Positions 10,223 to 21,432 of a DNA stretch of 64,000 nt are shown piece after piece. The stretch covers positions 92,796 through 156,795 of the forward strand of contig NZ_LKDW01000007.1 in NCBI RefSeq assembly GCF_001401805.1, read 5' to 3'. Under the pieces are notes generated by a model. It ran no database searches and was not told where the DNA came from. It saw only the letters and a list, made by a program, of their open reading frames with translations. A program made the position numbers and the translations under genes. Source of the DNA: Pseudoalteromonas sp. P1-25 (GTDB lineage: Bacteria > Pseudomonadota > Gammaproteobacteria > Enterobacterales > Alteromonadaceae). The first letter of the stretch is position 1, and every line of letters begins with the position of its first letter.

Positions 10223-10430
10223 AGGAGTGCGATCCTCTGAATATTCGTGATAACAAAACTAATGCATTATTACAAAAACAAACACTAACATACAGCACTA
10301 GATGCGCCTTTATTCTAGTTATTATGGCAATGCTGCATTAGTTTATTACTTAAATTTGTTTTAGCGCAATATTTGAGTCATGAAAGCCATTTATAGTACC
10401 TAAACTTAAGCACCATAAAAGGATTCTAAA

Positions 10431-11501
10431 ATGGCCAGTTCTACACAACACAGAGTTTATATTCCAACAAATGCGCGCGCTAATCACTATTTACTCGCTG
10501 AAATTACCCCCTCTGATGACTTTTATACTAGCTTTACAAACATTGATAGTTGCTATAACCGTATTGCTAAACAACTATTCGCAAGTTGTGATGAATACGA
10601 GCTGCATAATGTACACCTACTCGCTAACGACAAATTACCCGTTGTGAGATTTCATGATGAGTCGTATCAATTAGAAACAGCAAAGCAAATGTTGTTTTTT
10701 TACAACCCGCGTTACCACGAAGCGCATAAACTACACTACACCCCTACTTGTAAAAGTAAAAAAATTCGCTTGTTATTTTTAGCAACTGGTGATGATTTAC
10801 GTGCAAGCTCGGCACAGTTTCACAGCAAAGTGCAAAAAGTGTTAGATAATTTACAATCCCAATTATTTATTGAACAACCTCAGTTTAAACTTCGCGATCA
10901 TCAACATTTAACCTATGACTTGTTTGCTAAGAACAAAGGCTGCAACCAAAGTTACGGCTACAAGCTAAGAAGCCTGTATCCTCGCTATTTAGCTCGCCAA
11001 TGTAAAATACCCGCAGAGCATGCAGAAATGACCTATGCAACATTTTCTGTACAGGTTTCTCGGGGCATTAAAACGCAGTTTCAAAGCTTAATAAATAAAA
11101 ATAACTACACTGATTTTTACAATTACTTTGCCACATCTTTTAAAGACTGCTGTGAGCGATACGCTTTAACTCACGGTGCTATGGTTGCCAATGGTGCAAG
11201 GCCAATAGTGCGAAATAGCCAAATAGATAAAAATGATGGGAATGCAGAATTACAAAAAATAAGTTTTGATGTAAATGGTACAGCCACGCAAATACATATT
11301 TTTTTCAATGCTGAAAAGTTAGTCGAGTCTCTACATTTTGTGATTGTTGCCACTCATAAAGATAAACATGAAATGGGATATGGCCGCTTTATGAATCAAG
11401 TAGAGAAAACAATACACGCTATGTGCTCAGAATTGGCAATAAATAAAGAACGGCAAGATTTATCAGTAAGATTTTTTCAACACATTAGTTACCCGTACTA
11501 A
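10431..11501 (+). CDS. DUF3083 family protein
   Basis: A 356-residue soluble protein, start supported by AAAAGGATT just before the ATG. The opening HRVYIPTNARANHYLLAEI, then NDKLPVVRFHDESYQ and MLFFYNPRYHEAHK, resemble the DUF3083 family of Alteromonadales and Vibrionales. No catalytic motif, signal peptide or membrane segment is visible. It is a single-gene unit between its own promoter and a terminator shared with sucD. Function unknown. Confidence 0.75.
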   Translation: MASSTQHRVYIPTNARANHYLLAEITPSDDFYTSFTNIDSCYNRIAKQLFASCDEYELHNVHLLANDKLPVVRFHDESYQLETAKQMLFFYNPRYHEAHKLHYTPTCKSKKIRLLFLATGDDLRASSAQFHSKVQKVLDNLQSQLFIEQPQFKLRDHQHLTYDLFAKNKGCNQSYGYKLRSLYPRYLARQCKIPAEHAEMTYATFSVQVSRGIKTQFQSLINKNNYTDFYNYFATSFKDCCERYALTHGAMVANGARPIVRNSQIDKNDGNAELQKISFDVNGTATQIHIFFNAEKLVESLHFVIVATHKDKHEMGYGRFMNQVEKTIHAMCSELAINKERQDLSVRFFQHISYPY

Positions 11502-11517
11502 TTTTTAAACTAATAAC

Positions 11518-11546
11518 AAAAAGGCTCGCATTCGCGAGCCTTTTTT
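11518..11546. terminator. Bidirectional terminator, DUF3083 / sucCD
   Basis: GGCTCGC, loop ATTC, GCGAGCC, flanked by A and T runs on the two sides, between convergent genes. It can serve both transcripts. Confidence 0.9.
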
Positions 11547-11564
11547 AAAGATTAAGCAAACTGA

Positions 11565-12437
11565 TTACCAGCCTGTTTTCTCTTTAAGTGCTTTACCAAT
11601 ATCAGCAAGTGAACGTACAGTTTGTACGCCAGCAGCTTCTAGTGCAGCAAATTTTTCATCAGCAGTACCTTTACCGCCTGCGATGATTGCGCCAGCGTGA
11701 CCCATACGCTTACCTTCAGGTGCAGTTACACCCGCAATGTAAGAAACAACAGGCTTAGTTACGTTAGCTTTAATGTACTCTGCAGCTTCTTCTTCTGCAG
11801 TACCACCGATTTCACCAATCATTACGATTGCTTCAGTTTGTGGATCTTTTTCGAACATTTCTAGCACGTCGATAAAGTTAGTACCTGGGATTGGGTCACC
11901 ACCAATACCAACACACGTAGACTGACCAAAACCAGCGTCTGTAGTTTGTTTAACTGCTTCGTACGTTAAAGTACCAGAGCGAGAAACAATACCTACTTTA
12001 CCAGGTTTGTGGATGTGACCAGGCATGATACCAATTTTAGTCTCGCCCGGAGTGATAACTCCTGGACAGTTAGGACCGATCATACGAACACCCGAGTTAT
12101 CAAGCTTAACTTTAACGTCAACCATGTCGAGTGTTGGGATACCTTCAGTGATACAAACAATTAGCTCGATGCCCGCATCGATAGCTTCTAAGATTGCATC
12201 TTTACAGAACGGTGCTGGTACGTAGATCACTGACGCTGTTGCGCCTGTTTCTTTAACTGCATCGCGTACTGTGTTGAATACTGGAAGACCAAGGTGCGTT
12301 TGACCGCCTTTACCTGGGCTTACACCACCAACCATTTGTGTACCGTACTCAAGCGCTTGCTCAGAGTGGAAAGTACCTTGTCCACCAGTGAAACCTTGAC
12401 AGATAACTTTTGTATCTTTATTGATTAATACAGACAT
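11565..12437 (-). CDS. sucD: Succinyl-CoA synthetase alpha subunit
   Basis: A 290-residue alpha subunit. The N-terminal CoA-binding Rossmann fold ([19 protein letters not shown]) is followed by the ligase domain; the phosphorylated active-site His lies in [10 protein letters not shown] (about residue 247). With SucC it converts succinyl-CoA to succinate with nucleotide phosphorylation. Its ATG overlaps the sucC stop in a TAATG junction. Confidence 0.97.
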   Translation of the reverse strand: MSVLINKDTKVICQGFTGGQGTFHSEQALEYGTQMVGGVSPGKGGQTHLGLPVFNTVRDAVKETGATASVIYVPAPFCKDAILEAIDAGIELIVCITEGIPTLDMVDVKVKLDNSGVRMIGPNCPGVITPGETKIGIMPGHIHKPGKVGIVSRSGTLTYEAVKQTTDAGFGQSTCVGIGGDPIPGTNFIDVLEMFEKDPQTEAIVMIGEIGGTAEEEAAEYIKANVTKPVVSYIAGVTAPEGKRMGHAGAIIAGGKGTADEKFAALEAAGVQTVRSLADIGKALKEKTGW

Positions 12438-13603
12438 TATTTGCCCTCCGCAGCAGCTACAACTTTCTCAGCAGCGTCTGTTAGTGATTCAGCAGCGATG
12501 ATATCAAGGCCTGAGTTCTTAAGAACGTCACGACCTAGTTCAGCGTTAGTACCTTCTAAACGTACAACTACAGGCACGTTTACACCTACTTCTTTAACTG
12601 CGCCAATGATACCTTCAGCAATCATGTCACAACGTACGATACCACCAAAGATGTTAACTAAAACAGCTTTTACGTTATCGTCAGAAAGGATGATTTTGAA
12701 TGCTTCAGAAACACGCTCTTTAGTTGCGCCGCCACCAACATCTAGGAAGTTAGCTGGCTTGCCGCCGTGTAGGTTTACGATGTCCATAGTACCCATCGCT
12801 AGGCCAGCACCGTTAACCATACAACCTACGTTACCGTCTAGTGCTACGTAGTTAAGCTCGAAGCTTGCTGCGTGTGCTTCACGAGCATCTTCTTGAGATG
12901 GATCGTGCATTTCACGGATTTTTGGTTGACGGTAAAGTGCATTTCCATCGATACCGATTTTGCCGTCAAGACAGTGAAGGTTACCTTCGTCTGTGATTAC
13001 TAACGGGTTGATTTCAAGAAGTGCGAAATCAAAATCATTGAACATGTTGCCAAGACCCATAAAGATCTTAACGAACTGCTTCATTTGTGTAGGGTTAAGA
13101 CCCAGTTTAAAACCTAACTCACGTGCTTGGTAAGCTTGAGGACCCACTAATGGATCGATCTCTGCTTTGTGGATAAGCTCTGGAGTTTCTTCAGCAACCG
13201 TTTCAATTTCAACACCGCCTTCAGTAGACGCCATGAAAACAACTTTGCGAGAAGCACGGTCAACAACTGCACCTAAGTACAATTCGTTAGCGATATCTGT
13301 ACAGCTTTCTACTAAAATTTTAGCAACAGGCTGACCATTTTCGTCTGTTTGGTAAGTAACTAAGTTTTTACCTAACCAGTTAGCAGCGAATTCTTTTACT
13401 TCTTCGATTGTTTTAACTAGCTTAACACCGCCAGCTTTACCACGGCCACCTGCGTGAACCTGAGTTTTAACAACCCACATATCACCGCCAATTTTTTCGG
13501 CAGCTGCTGCAGCTTCTTCAGGTGTATCGCAAGCGAAACCCTGAGAAACTGGTAAACCATATTCGGCAAAAAGTTGTTTTGCCTGATACTCATGCAAATT
13601 CAT
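12437..13603 (-). CDS. sucC: Succinyl-CoA synthetase beta subunit
   Basis: A 388-residue beta subunit with an N-terminal ATP-grasp domain ([19 protein letters not shown], then [12 protein letters not shown] for nucleotide binding) and a C-terminal domain with [13 protein letters not shown]. Length equals that of the E. coli subunit. It is translationally coupled to sucD. A strong terminator lies between sucB and sucC, so sucCD may depend partly on a promoter in the 177-bp gap 13604-13780. Confidence 0.97.
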   Translation of the reverse strand: MNLHEYQAKQLFAEYGLPVSQGFACDTPEEAAAAAEKIGGDMWVVKTQVHAGGRGKAGGVKLVKTIEEVKEFAANWLGKNLVTYQTDENGQPVAKILVESCTDIANELYLGAVVDRASRKVVFMASTEGGVEIETVAEETPELIHKAEIDPLVGPQAYQARELGFKLGLNPTQMKQFVKIFMGLGNMFNDFDFALLEINPLVITDEGNLHCLDGKIGIDGNALYRQPKIREMHDPSQEDAREAHAASFELNYVALDGNVGCMVNGAGLAMGTMDIVNLHGGKPANFLDVGGGATKERVSEAFKIILSDDNVKAVLVNIFGGIVRCDMIAEGIIGAVKEVGVNVPVVVRLEGTNAELGRDVLKNSGLDIIAAESLTDAAEKVVAAAEGK

Positions 13604-13729
13604 GATGCTTTATCCAATTTTTTATACTAAAAGAGCTGAATATTTATGCAAATAAACAGCTATCCCAAATTGCGCACCTAGTATAGATCCCAAGGCTTAA
13701 CATGAAAACCCCAGTAAGACCAAAGGCGC

Positions 13730-13761
13730 AAAAAAAAAGCTGTGAATTGTCATTCACAGCT
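13730..13761 (-). terminator. Hairpin terminator between sucB and sucC
   Basis: On the minus strand AGCTGTGAAT, loop GACA, ATTCACAGCT and eight T form a textbook terminator 20 bases past the sucB stop. It splits the sdh-suc block into sdhCDAB-sucAB and sucCD. Confidence 0.85.
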
Positions 13762-13780
13762 TATATTTCATACTACTCGA

Positions 13781-15304
13781 TTAAACATCCAGTAATAAGC
13801 GAGTTGGATCTTCAAGTAACTCTTTAATAGTCACTAGGAAACCAACTGATTCTTTACCATCGATTTGGCGGTGATCGTAAGATAGTGCCAAATACATCAT
13901 TGGAAGAATTTCAACTTTACCATTTACAGCCATAGGACGCTCTTGGATTTTGTGCATACCCAAAATTGATGACTGTGGTAAGTTGATAATAGGCGTAGAA
14001 AGTAACGAGCCAAATACACCACCGTTAGTAATGGTAAAGTTACCACCTGTCATATCGTCAAGTGTTAGTTTACCGTCACGGCCTTTAAGGGCTAATTCAC
14101 GAATACCTTTTTCGATTTCTGCAACAGACAGCTTGTCACAATCTTTAAGTACTGGTGTAACCAAACCACGTGGCGTAGATACAGCGATGCTGATATCAAA
14201 GTAATTGTGATAAACAATATCATCGCCATCAATTGATGCATTTACTTCAGGGAAGCGTTTAAGTGCTTCAGTTACTGCTTTCACATAGAAAGACATAAAG
14301 CCTAAACGAATACCGTGACGCTTTTCAAATACTTCTTGGTACTGCTTACGAAGGTCCATAATAGGTTTCATGTTTACTTCGTTAAACGTAGTTAACATTG
14401 CTGTTGAGTTTTTCGCTTCTAATAAACGATTAGCAATGGTTTTACGTAAGCGCGTCATTGGTACACGTTTTTGTGTACGGTCACCCATAGGTGCAGCTGG
14501 TGCTGAAGTATCTTCTTTCTTAGCCGCTGGAGCAGGCGCTTTTAAGAAAGTATCAACGTCTTCTTTCGTTACGCGGCCATTTTTACCTGTGCCTTTAATT
14601 TTAGACGCATCAAGACCTTTTTCAGCAATTAAACGACGTACAGAAGGCGTTAACACATCTGAGCTATCGTTAGACTCACTTGCAGCCGGCGCTTCTTCTG
14701 CTTTAGCTGCAGGTGCAGCTGGAGCACCGCCCGCTTTAACGTTACCAATAACTTGTTCACCAAGTACAGTATCGCCTTCTGCGTTTAGTTGCTCGCCCAT
14801 GATACCGTCTTCTTGAGCTACTACTTCAAGAACAACTTTATCAGTTTCAATATCTACCAAGTTTTGGTCGCGAGTTACCGCTTCACCTGGTTGTACATGC
14901 CATGTAGCAATTGTTGCGTCTGCAACTGATTCTGGAAGTACAGGTACTTTAATGTCCACTTCTTTACCTTCTGATGCTGGAGCTGATTGCGCCGCAGGCG
15001 CGTCTTCTGATTTTTCAGGTGCGGCTTCTTCTTTTGCCGGAGCACTGTCACTTGCTGGTGCTGCATCAGCATCACCAAGTAAACCGATAACTTGGTCACC
15101 AAGTACCGTTGCACCTTCTTCTTGTGATATTTCAGTAATTACACCATCGTTTTGTGCAACCACTTCTAAAACCACTTTATCTGTTTCAATGTCTACTAAG
15201 TTTTGGTCACGGCTTACTTTGTCGCCTACACTTACATGCCATGTAGCAACGGTAGCATCTGCAACCGACTCAGGAAGAACAGGAACTTTAATTTCTGTGC
15301 TCAT
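13781..15304 (-). CDS. sucB: 2-oxoglutarate dehydrogenase E2 (dihydrolipoyl succinyltransferase), two lipoyl domains
   Basis: A 507-residue E2, about 100 longer than the E. coli protein because the lipoyl domain is duplicated. Domain 1 (about 4-77) and domain 2 (about 117-190) both carry [19 protein letters not shown], with lipoylated Lys at 43 and 156. Ala/Pro/Glu-rich linkers separate them from the E3-binding domain ([20 protein letters not shown]) and the C-terminal catalytic domain ending with YDHRQIDG (His and Asp active site). It follows sucA by three bases. No E3 (lpd) gene is nearby. Confidence 0.96.
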   Translation of the reverse strand: MSTEIKVPVLPESVADATVATWHVSVGDKVSRDQNLVDIETDKVVLEVVAQNDGVITEISQEEGATVLGDQVIGLLGDADAAPASDSAPAKEEAAPEKSEDAPAAQSAPASEGKEVDIKVPVLPESVADATIATWHVQPGEAVTRDQNLVDIETDKVVLEVVAQEDGIMGEQLNAEGDTVLGEQVIGNVKAGGAPAAPAAKAEEAPAASESNDSSDVLTPSVRRLIAEKGLDASKIKGTGKNGRVTKEDVDTFLKAPAPAAKKEDTSAPAAPMGDRTQKRVPMTRLRKTIANRLLEAKNSTAMLTTFNEVNMKPIMDLRKQYQEVFEKRHGIRLGFMSFYVKAVTEALKRFPEVNASIDGDDIVYHNYFDISIAVSTPRGLVTPVLKDCDKLSVAEIEKGIRELALKGRDGKLTLDDMTGGNFTITNGGVFGSLLSTPIINLPQSSILGMHKIQERPMAVNGKVEILPMMYLALSYDHRQIDGKESVGFLVTIKELLEDPTRLLLDV

Positions 15305-15307
15305 TGC

Positions 15308-18127
15308 TTATCCTTTCTTTTGTATAGTAAGCGCGTCTGCAACGAGCGCTTGTTGTTCTTTAGTATGTACTGACATGTAACCACACGCTGGAGATGCTGA
15401 TGCCTTACGTCCCGCGTAAGTTAATTTAGCACCTTGTGGGATTGCATCAATAAAGTGATGTTGCGAACAGTACCAAGCACCTTGGTTTTGTGGCTCTTCT
15501 TGACACCAAACAAAATCAGTAACGTGCTGGTAACGCTCCATAATCGTGTCCATTTCTGCATGTGGGAACGGGTAAAGTTGCTCCACACGTACAATAGCAA
15601 TGTTGTCTTGCTCAAGCTTACGACGCTCTTGTAATAGTTCGTAATAAACCTTACCACTACAAAATACCACGCGCTCTACTTTCTCAGGATTAATATCATC
15701 GATTTCGTCGATCATATTATGGAATACACCCTGTGAAAGTTCTTCAAGCGAAGATACCGCAAGTGGATGACGAAGTAATGATTTTGGTGTCATTACAATC
15801 AGTGGTCGACGAAGTGGTCTTACAGATTGACGACGAAGCATAGCGTAAACTTGTGCAGGTGTTGAAGGAACACACACTTGCATGTTGTGATCAGCACATA
15901 GTTGTAAAAAACGCTCTAAACGTGCAGAGCTATGCTCTGGACCTTGTCCCTCGTAGCCATGCGGCAGTAAACACGTTAGGCCACATAAACGCCCCCACTT
16001 TTGTTCGCCAGAACTTAAGAATTGGTCAAATACTACCTGTGCACCATTAGCAAAGTCACCAAATTGGGCTTCCCAAAGTACTAATGAAGTAGGTTCAGCT
16101 GTTGCATAACCATACTCAAAAGCAAGCACGGCTTCTTCAGATAATACTGAATCGTATACTTCAAACGTACCTTGTTCTTCACTTAAGTGCTGAAGAGGTA
16201 AGTACGTTGAACCATCTGATTGACTATGAACTACAGCATGGCGGTGGAAGAAAGTTCCACGGCCTGAATCTTGACCCGTTAGACGAATATCAGTGCCTTC
16301 AGAGGCAATTGTTGCATATGCAAGTGTTTCTGCCATACCCCAATCTAGTGGTTTTTCGCCACTGGCCATAAGCTTACGGTCATCGTAAATCTTTTTAACA
16401 CGAGACTGTGCTTTATATTCTTCAGGGAACTGCGCAACTTGTTCGCCAAGTGCTTTTAGCTTGTCTACCGGTACGCTTGCGTCGTAGTCAACATTCCACT
16501 CGTGTCCTACATACTTAGCCCAATCAGATGAGTGTGAAGTCTCTGGCTGGATTTCTTCAACAACACAGTTACCTTCATCTAAGCCGTTACGATATTCATC
16601 GGCTAAAGCTTTCACCTCATTCTCTGTGAATGAACCTTCAGAAATAAGTTGATCAGCGTAGATAAGGCGAGGTACCGCATGTTTTTTAATTTTTTGATAC
16701 ATAAGAGGCTGTGTAGCATTAGGCTCATCAGCTTCGTTATGGCCGTGGCGGCGGTAACATACTAAATCGATTACTACGTCACGTTTAAACTGATTTCTGA
16801 AATCAAGTGCAAGTTGAGTAACAAATGCAACGGCTTCAGGATCATCAGAATTAACGTGGAAGATTGGCGACTGAACCATTTTTGCAATGTCAGTACAATA
16901 ATCAGTAGAACGTACGTCATCTTGTTTTGAGGTTGTAAAACCAACTTGGTTATTTACAACTATACGGATACTACCACCACATGAGAAGGCGTTTGTTTGT
17001 GACAAGTTAAATGTTTCTTGTACAACACCTTGGCCTGTAATTGCCGAGTCACCGTGGATGGTAATTGGTAATGCTTTACTACCTGAGCTGTCACCTAAGC
17101 GGTCTAAACGAGCTCTTACAGAACCCATAACCACAGGATTAACAATTTCTAGGTGAGATGGGTTGAACGCAAGCGCCATGTGAACATTGCCACCTTTGGT
17201 CGCAAAGTCAGAAGAATAACCCATATGGTATTTAACATCACCCGAGCCTAACGTATCGTTGTGTTTGCCAGCAAACTCATCAAACAACTCAGATGGGTTT
17301 TTACCTAACACGTTAACTAGTACGTTTAGACGCCCGCGGTGAGCCATACCAATAACAGCTTCTTTTTGCCCGCTTTCGCCAGCACGGTGAATAAGTTCTT
17401 TAAGCATAGGAACTAACGCATCACCACCTTCAAGTGAGAAACGTTTAGCACCAGGGAACTTTGCACCTAAATATTTTTCAAGACCATCTGCTGCGGTTAA
17501 TCCTTTAAGGATACGCAATTTTTCTTCTTTAGAAAAAGTAGGTCGTGATTGAACAGACTCTAAACGCTGTTGTAACCAACGCTTTTCTTCTGTTGATGTG
17601 ATGTGCATATACTCAGCACCGATAGAACCACAATAAGTAGTTTTTAGTGCTTGGTATAGTTCACCTAAAGGCATAGTATCGCGGCCTACGGCAAACGATC
17701 CTACATTAAATTCGCGGTCAAAATCAGCTTTAGATAAGTCGTGGTACTCTAGCTCTAAATCTCGAACACGCTCTCGTTGCCAAATGCCTAGCGGATCTAG
17801 GTTAGCATTTTGGTGTCCTCGAAAGCGGAAAGCATTAATAAGTTGTAGTACTTTGACCTGTTTAAGATCACCGCCACTACCCTCAGCTACCACTACCTCT
17901 CTATGCTTGTTTTTAGCAAGCGCCGCAAACTGTGAACGAACTTCTGAATGCTTTACTTCAACATCCACACCATCTACTTTTGGTAATTGTTCGAACACTT
18001 CTCGCCATTCTTCTGGCACAGAAGTCGCATCATCTAAATACGCTTCATAAAGCTCTTCTACATAAGCAACGTTGCCGCCGTTTAAATGTGAAGATTCTAG
18101 CCATGCCTTCATCACACCTTCGTGCAT
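15308..18127 (-). CDS. sucA: 2-oxoglutarate dehydrogenase E1 component
   Basis: A 939-residue thiamine-diphosphate enzyme decarboxylating 2-oxoglutarate. The segments GMAHRGRLNVLVNVLGK, HIHGDSAITGQGVVQE-like ITIHGDSAITGQGVVQET, and CYRRHGHNEADEP are typical. Length is near that of E. coli (933). The ATG at 18127 has AAGGG nine bases upstream; a second ATG five codons inside (giving MKAWLESS) also follows AAGG, at a shorter distance, and aligns better with the E. coli N-terminus, so the exact start is uncertain. It lies between sdhB and sucB. Confidence 0.96.
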   Translation of the reverse strand: MHEGVMKAWLESSHLNGGNVAYVEELYEAYLDDATSVPEEWREVFEQLPKVDGVDVEVKHSEVRSQFAALAKNKHREVVVAEGSGGDLKQVKVLQLINAFRFRGHQNANLDPLGIWQRERVRDLELEYHDLSKADFDREFNVGSFAVGRDTMPLGELYQALKTTYCGSIGAEYMHITSTEEKRWLQQRLESVQSRPTFSKEEKLRILKGLTAADGLEKYLGAKFPGAKRFSLEGGDALVPMLKELIHRAGESGQKEAVIGMAHRGRLNVLVNVLGKNPSELFDEFAGKHNDTLGSGDVKYHMGYSSDFATKGGNVHMALAFNPSHLEIVNPVVMGSVRARLDRLGDSSGSKALPITIHGDSAITGQGVVQETFNLSQTNAFSCGGSIRIVVNNQVGFTTSKQDDVRSTDYCTDIAKMVQSPIFHVNSDDPEAVAFVTQLALDFRNQFKRDVVIDLVCYRRHGHNEADEPNATQPLMYQKIKKHAVPRLIYADQLISEGSFTENEVKALADEYRNGLDEGNCVVEEIQPETSHSSDWAKYVGHEWNVDYDASVPVDKLKALGEQVAQFPEEYKAQSRVKKIYDDRKLMASGEKPLDWGMAETLAYATIASEGTDIRLTGQDSGRGTFFHRHAVVHSQSDGSTYLPLQHLSEEQGTFEVYDSVLSEEAVLAFEYGYATAEPTSLVLWEAQFGDFANGAQVVFDQFLSSGEQKWGRLCGLTCLLPHGYEGQGPEHSSARLERFLQLCADHNMQVCVPSTPAQVYAMLRRQSVRPLRRPLIVMTPKSLLRHPLAVSSLEELSQGVFHNMIDEIDDINPEKVERVVFCSGKVYYELLQERRKLEQDNIAIVRVEQLYPFPHAEMDTIMERYQHVTDFVWCQEEPQNQGAWYCSQHHFIDAIPQGAKLTYAGRKASASPACGYMSVHTKEQQALVADALTIQKKG

Positions 18128-18216
18128 TTATAAGCCCTTTTCTTTAGCGCAGAAATTAATAGTTGTTATAACAAGATGGCTAATAAAAATATTAGCCATC
18201 TTACGTTACTAAGTGA

Positions 18217-18933
18217 TTAAACCGCGCGGTTTAATAACATAGATTTGATTTGTCCAATTGCTTTGGTCGGGTTAAGACCCTTAGGACAAACGCTAACACA
18301 GTTCATGATACTGTGGCAACGGAACACACTGAACGCATCGTCTAAGTCTGCTAAACGCTCTTCAGTTGCCGTATCGCGGCTATCAGCCAAGAAACGGTAA
18401 GCATGAAGAAGGCCTGCTGGACCAATGAACTTGTCTGGATTCCACCAGAACGAAGGACACGATGTAGAACAACATGCACATAAAATACACTCGTAAAGCC
18501 CATCTAATTTATCACGTTCTTCAATAGATTGAAGACGTTCACCAGCCGCTGGCTGATCGTTAATTAGGTATGGTTTAACTTTTTCGTACTGAGTGTAGAA
18601 CTGACTCATGTCAATAACAAGGTCACGTACCACAGGTAAGCCAGGTAAAGGACGAATTACAATAGTACCTTTGCCACCTTTTTGCAGCGTAGATAATGGT
18701 GTAATACATGCTAAACCATTTTTACCATTCATGTTAACACCATCAGAACCACACACGCCTTCACGACATGAGCGACGGAATGATAAAGTAGGATCTTGCT
18801 CTTTTAATAATAAAAGTGCGTCCAATACCATCATGTCCTGACCTTCCTCTGTTTGCAAAGTGTATTCTTGCATTCGAGGTGCGTTATCAACGTCCGGATT
18901 GTAACGATAAACTGAAAATTGTACTTGTGCCAT
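18217..18933 (-). CDS. sdhB: Succinate dehydrogenase iron-sulfur subunit
   Basis: A 238-residue iron-sulfur subunit. The [2Fe-2S] ligands are in [16 protein letters not shown] with a later LAC; the [4Fe-4S] and [3Fe-4S] ligands are in [17 protein letters not shown] and [17 protein letters not shown]. The start is placed at 18933 ([11 protein letters not shown]), with AGGAG nine bases before it; a longer reading would run into sdhA. It passes electrons from SdhA to quinone and follows sdhA by ten bases. Confidence 0.97.
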   Translation of the reverse strand: MAQVQFSVYRYNPDVDNAPRMQEYTLQTEEGQDMMVLDALLLLKEQDPTLSFRRSCREGVCGSDGVNMNGKNGLACITPLSTLQKGGKGTIVIRPLPGLPVVRDLVIDMSQFYTQYEKVKPYLINDQPAAGERLQSIEERDKLDGLYECILCACCSTSCPSFWWNPDKFIGPAGLLHAYRFLADSRDTATEERLADLDDAFSVFRCHSIMNCVSVCPKGLNPTKAIGQIKSMLLNRAV

Positions 18934-18943
18934 CGTCTCGCTC

Positions 18944-20716
18944 CTAGTAGGTACGTGCTTTAGGTGGGAACGCTTCACGCGTCTTAGGCGCGTAGTTTAC
19001 TTCACGCTTGCTCATTTCATCCGTAACAGGATTGAATACTGAGTGACATAACCAGTTTTCGTCATCACGATCTGGGTAGTCAAAGCGAGAGTGTGCACCA
19101 CGGCTTTCAGTACGGAAGTTTGCAGCAACTGCAGTTGAGTATGCTGTTTCCATAAGGTTATCTAGTTCAAGACATTCGATACGCTGCGTATTAAAGTCAG
19201 ATGATTTATCATCAAGACGCGCATGTTGTAGACGTTCACGAATCTCTTTAAGCTCTTTAAGGCCTGTCGCCATAGAGTCACCTTCACGGAATACCGAGAA
19301 GTTAAGCTGCATACATTGTTGTAAGTCTTTTTTGATTTGTACTGGGTCTTCACCTTGACCAGCCGTTGAATTTTCCCAACGATTAAAGCGAGCAAGCGAA
19401 GCATCTATGTCAGATGCAGAAGGCGCTTTAGTAATTTCAACTTCGTTTAGGTATTTACCTAAGAAGTTACCAGCAGCACGACCAAATACAACTAAATCAA
19501 GTAATGAGTTACCACCTAGGCGGTTTGCACCATGAACAGATACACAGGCAATCTCACCAACTGCAAACAAGCCTTCTACTACTTTTTCGTTACCATTGGC
19601 ATCGATTTGTAGCGCTTGACCATTTACGTTAGTTGGAACACCACCCATCATGTAATGACACGTAGGTATTACCGGAATTGGCTCTTTAGCAGGGTCAACG
19701 TGAGCGAATGTTTTAGCAAGATCACAAACACCTGGTAGGCGTAGATTAAGTGTCTCTTCACCTAAGTGGTCAAGTTTCAACTTAATATGTGGACCCCATG
19801 GACCATCACAACCACGACCTTCACGGATTTCAGTCATCATTGAACGTGCAACTACATCACGAGACGCTAAGTCTTTTGCGTTTGGTGCATAACGTTCCAT
19901 GAAGCGTTCGCCATCTTTATTTAAAAGATAACCCCCTTCACCACGACAACCTTCTGTTACAAGTGTACCAGCACCTGCTATACCCGTTGGGTGGAATTGC
20001 CACATTTCCATATCTTGCATAGCAACGCCAGCGCGGGCTGCCATACCAACACCATCACCCGTATTAATGTGGGCATTCGTTGTCGATGCGAAAATACGAC
20101 CAGCACCGCCGGTTGCAAGCACAACAGCTTTTGATTTGAAGAAAGTGATTTCACCTGTTTCAATCTCAATTGCTGTACAACCTACTACATCACCGTTATC
20201 GTTTTTAACTAAATCAAGTGCATACCATTCAGAGAATACATTGGTTTGGTTTTTTACGTTTTGTTGGTATAGAAGGTGTAATAAAGCATGACCAGTACGG
20301 TCAGCTGCTGCTGCAGTACGTGCAGCTTGTTCACCACCAAAGTTTTTCGATTGACCACCGAAAGGACGTTGGTAAACACGGCCATTTTCAAAACGCGAAA
20401 ATGGTAAACCCATGTTTTCTAATTCAGTAATAGCTTCTGGGCCAGTTTGACACATGTATTCGATAGCGTCTTGGTCGCCGATAAAATCGGAACCTTTAAC
20501 GGTATCGTACATATGCCATTCCCAGTTATCTTCGTGCGAATTACCTAGCGCTACTGTAATACCACCCTGTGCAGATACAGTGTGAGAGCGTGTTGGGAAT
20601 ACTTTAGATATTAACGCACACGTTTTGCCTGATTCTGTAATGGCAAGAGCGGCGCGCATACCTGCACCACCTGCACCAATTACAACGGCGTCAAATTCAC
20701 GAACAGAATATTTCAC
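18944..20716 (-). CDS. sdhA: Succinate dehydrogenase flavoprotein subunit
   Basis: A 590-residue flavoprotein oxidising succinate to fumarate. The FAD fold [14 protein letters not shown] is near the N-terminus; the covalent flavin His is in [20 protein letters not shown] and [19 protein letters not shown] are the later FAD and active-site regions. It starts with GTG immediately after the sdhD TAA, with GGGGTG as ribosome site inside the end of sdhD. Length matches the family (588 in E. coli). Confidence 0.97.
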   Translation of the reverse strand: MKYSVREFDAVVIGAGGAGMRAALAITESGKTCALISKVFPTRSHTVSAQGGITVALGNSHEDNWEWHMYDTVKGSDFIGDQDAIEYMCQTGPEAITELENMGLPFSRFENGRVYQRPFGGQSKNFGGEQAARTAAAADRTGHALLHLLYQQNVKNQTNVFSEWYALDLVKNDNGDVVGCTAIEIETGEITFFKSKAVVLATGGAGRIFASTTNAHINTGDGVGMAARAGVAMQDMEMWQFHPTGIAGAGTLVTEGCRGEGGYLLNKDGERFMERYAPNAKDLASRDVVARSMMTEIREGRGCDGPWGPHIKLKLDHLGEETLNLRLPGVCDLAKTFAHVDPAKEPIPVIPTCHYMMGGVPTNVNGQALQIDANGNEKVVEGLFAVGEIACVSVHGANRLGGNSLLDLVVFGRAAGNFLGKYLNEVEITKAPSASDIDASLARFNRWENSTAGQGEDPVQIKKDLQQCMQLNFSVFREGDSMATGLKELKEIRERLQHARLDDKSSDFNTQRIECLELDNLMETAYSTAVAANFRTESRGAHSRFDYPDRDDENWLCHSVFNPVTDEMSKREVNYAPKTREAFPPKARTY

Positions 20717-21064
20717 TTAAACACCCCATAAAACGATTAGACCAATAGCTACGTAAGCAACGGCCATCAGGTTTAATACAAAGCCTAAAACAGCGCGTAG
20801 TTTAGCGTTTTTAACGTAATCCGTTAAAACTTGCCAAAGGCCAATGCGGGTATGAACCATCATGCATACTAGGGTAATTAGCGTAAACCCCTTCATAGCA
20901 AGATTAGAGAATAGGCCTGTCCAGGCTTCGAAAGTGACTTCAGGCATTGCTAAAAAATAGCCGATAATAAAAATCGCATATGCGGTAATTACTAGAGCCG
21001 TGGTACGTAAAGATACGAAATCTTGTACACCATCACGTTTAAGAGTTGCTTGATTTAAGACCAT
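20717..21064 (-). CDS. sdhD: Succinate dehydrogenase membrane anchor subunit
   Basis: A 115-residue protein with three membrane helices (about 22-40, 52-75 and 92-113). VHTRIGLWQVLTDYV contains the conserved region next to the haem and quinone site. I use the ATG at 21064 (MVLNQATLKRDG), seven bases past AGGGG, rather than the GTG two codons upstream. It overlaps the end of sdhC by ten bases. Confidence 0.92.
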   Translation of the reverse strand: MVLNQATLKRDGVQDFVSLRTTALVITAYAIFIIGYFLAMPEVTFEAWTGLFSNLAMKGFTLITLVCMMVHTRIGLWQVLTDYVKNAKLRAVLGFVLNLMAVAYVAIGLIVLWGV

Positions 21065-21432
21065 ATCCACACCCCTGCCAGTACGGCAAATACAACGCCA
21101 AGTGCCATTGCAACTTTAGCGCTCAGGTTACCCGATTCAAGTTCTTCCCAGTGGCCCATATCCATAATGATGTGACGGATACCACCAATAAGGTGATAAC
21201 CCAATACAGAAAGTGTGCCCCAAGCTATGAATTTGGCAATGAATCCGCTAAACAGACCCTTGACGGATTCAAAACCTTCAGCTGAAGAAAGAGACTCAGA
21301 CCAAGCCCAAATGACAAACGTTAAAGCAAAAAATAATGCAACACCGGTGACGCGGTGAAAAATTGATGCTTTAGCCGTTGCCGGCATAGATATAGTTGTT
21401 AGATCTAGATTTACAGGTCTTTGCTTTTTCAC
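21055..21432 (-). CDS. sdhC: Succinate dehydrogenase cytochrome b556 subunit
   Basis: A 125-residue membrane subunit with three helices. RPVNLDLTTI and SIFHRVTGVALF are conserved (quinone-site Ser and Arg), and the haem His is in GYHLIGGIRHIIMDMG. It is the first gene of sdhCDAB and diverges from gltA across a 416-bp gap. Confidence 0.93.
   Translation of the reverse strand: MKKQRPVNLDLTTISMPATAKASIFHRVTGVALFFALTFVIWAWSESLSSAEGFESVKGLFSGFIAKFIAWGTLSVLGYHLIGGIRHIIMDMGHWEELESGNLSAKVAMALGVVFAVLAGVWIWS

Noticed and set aside
12441..12851. Long open frame opposite sucC (136 codons), and similar ones opposite sucB, sucA, pgm and uup
   Set aside because: They mirror highly biased coding sequence on the other strand, lack ribosome sites and give Ser/Thr/Pro/Ala-rich low-complexity products.
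14500..15110. Repetitive Ala/Pro/Glu-rich segments in sucB as possible assembly repeats or frameshift
   Set aside because: They are normal interdomain linkers of E2 proteins and the frame is intact throughout.
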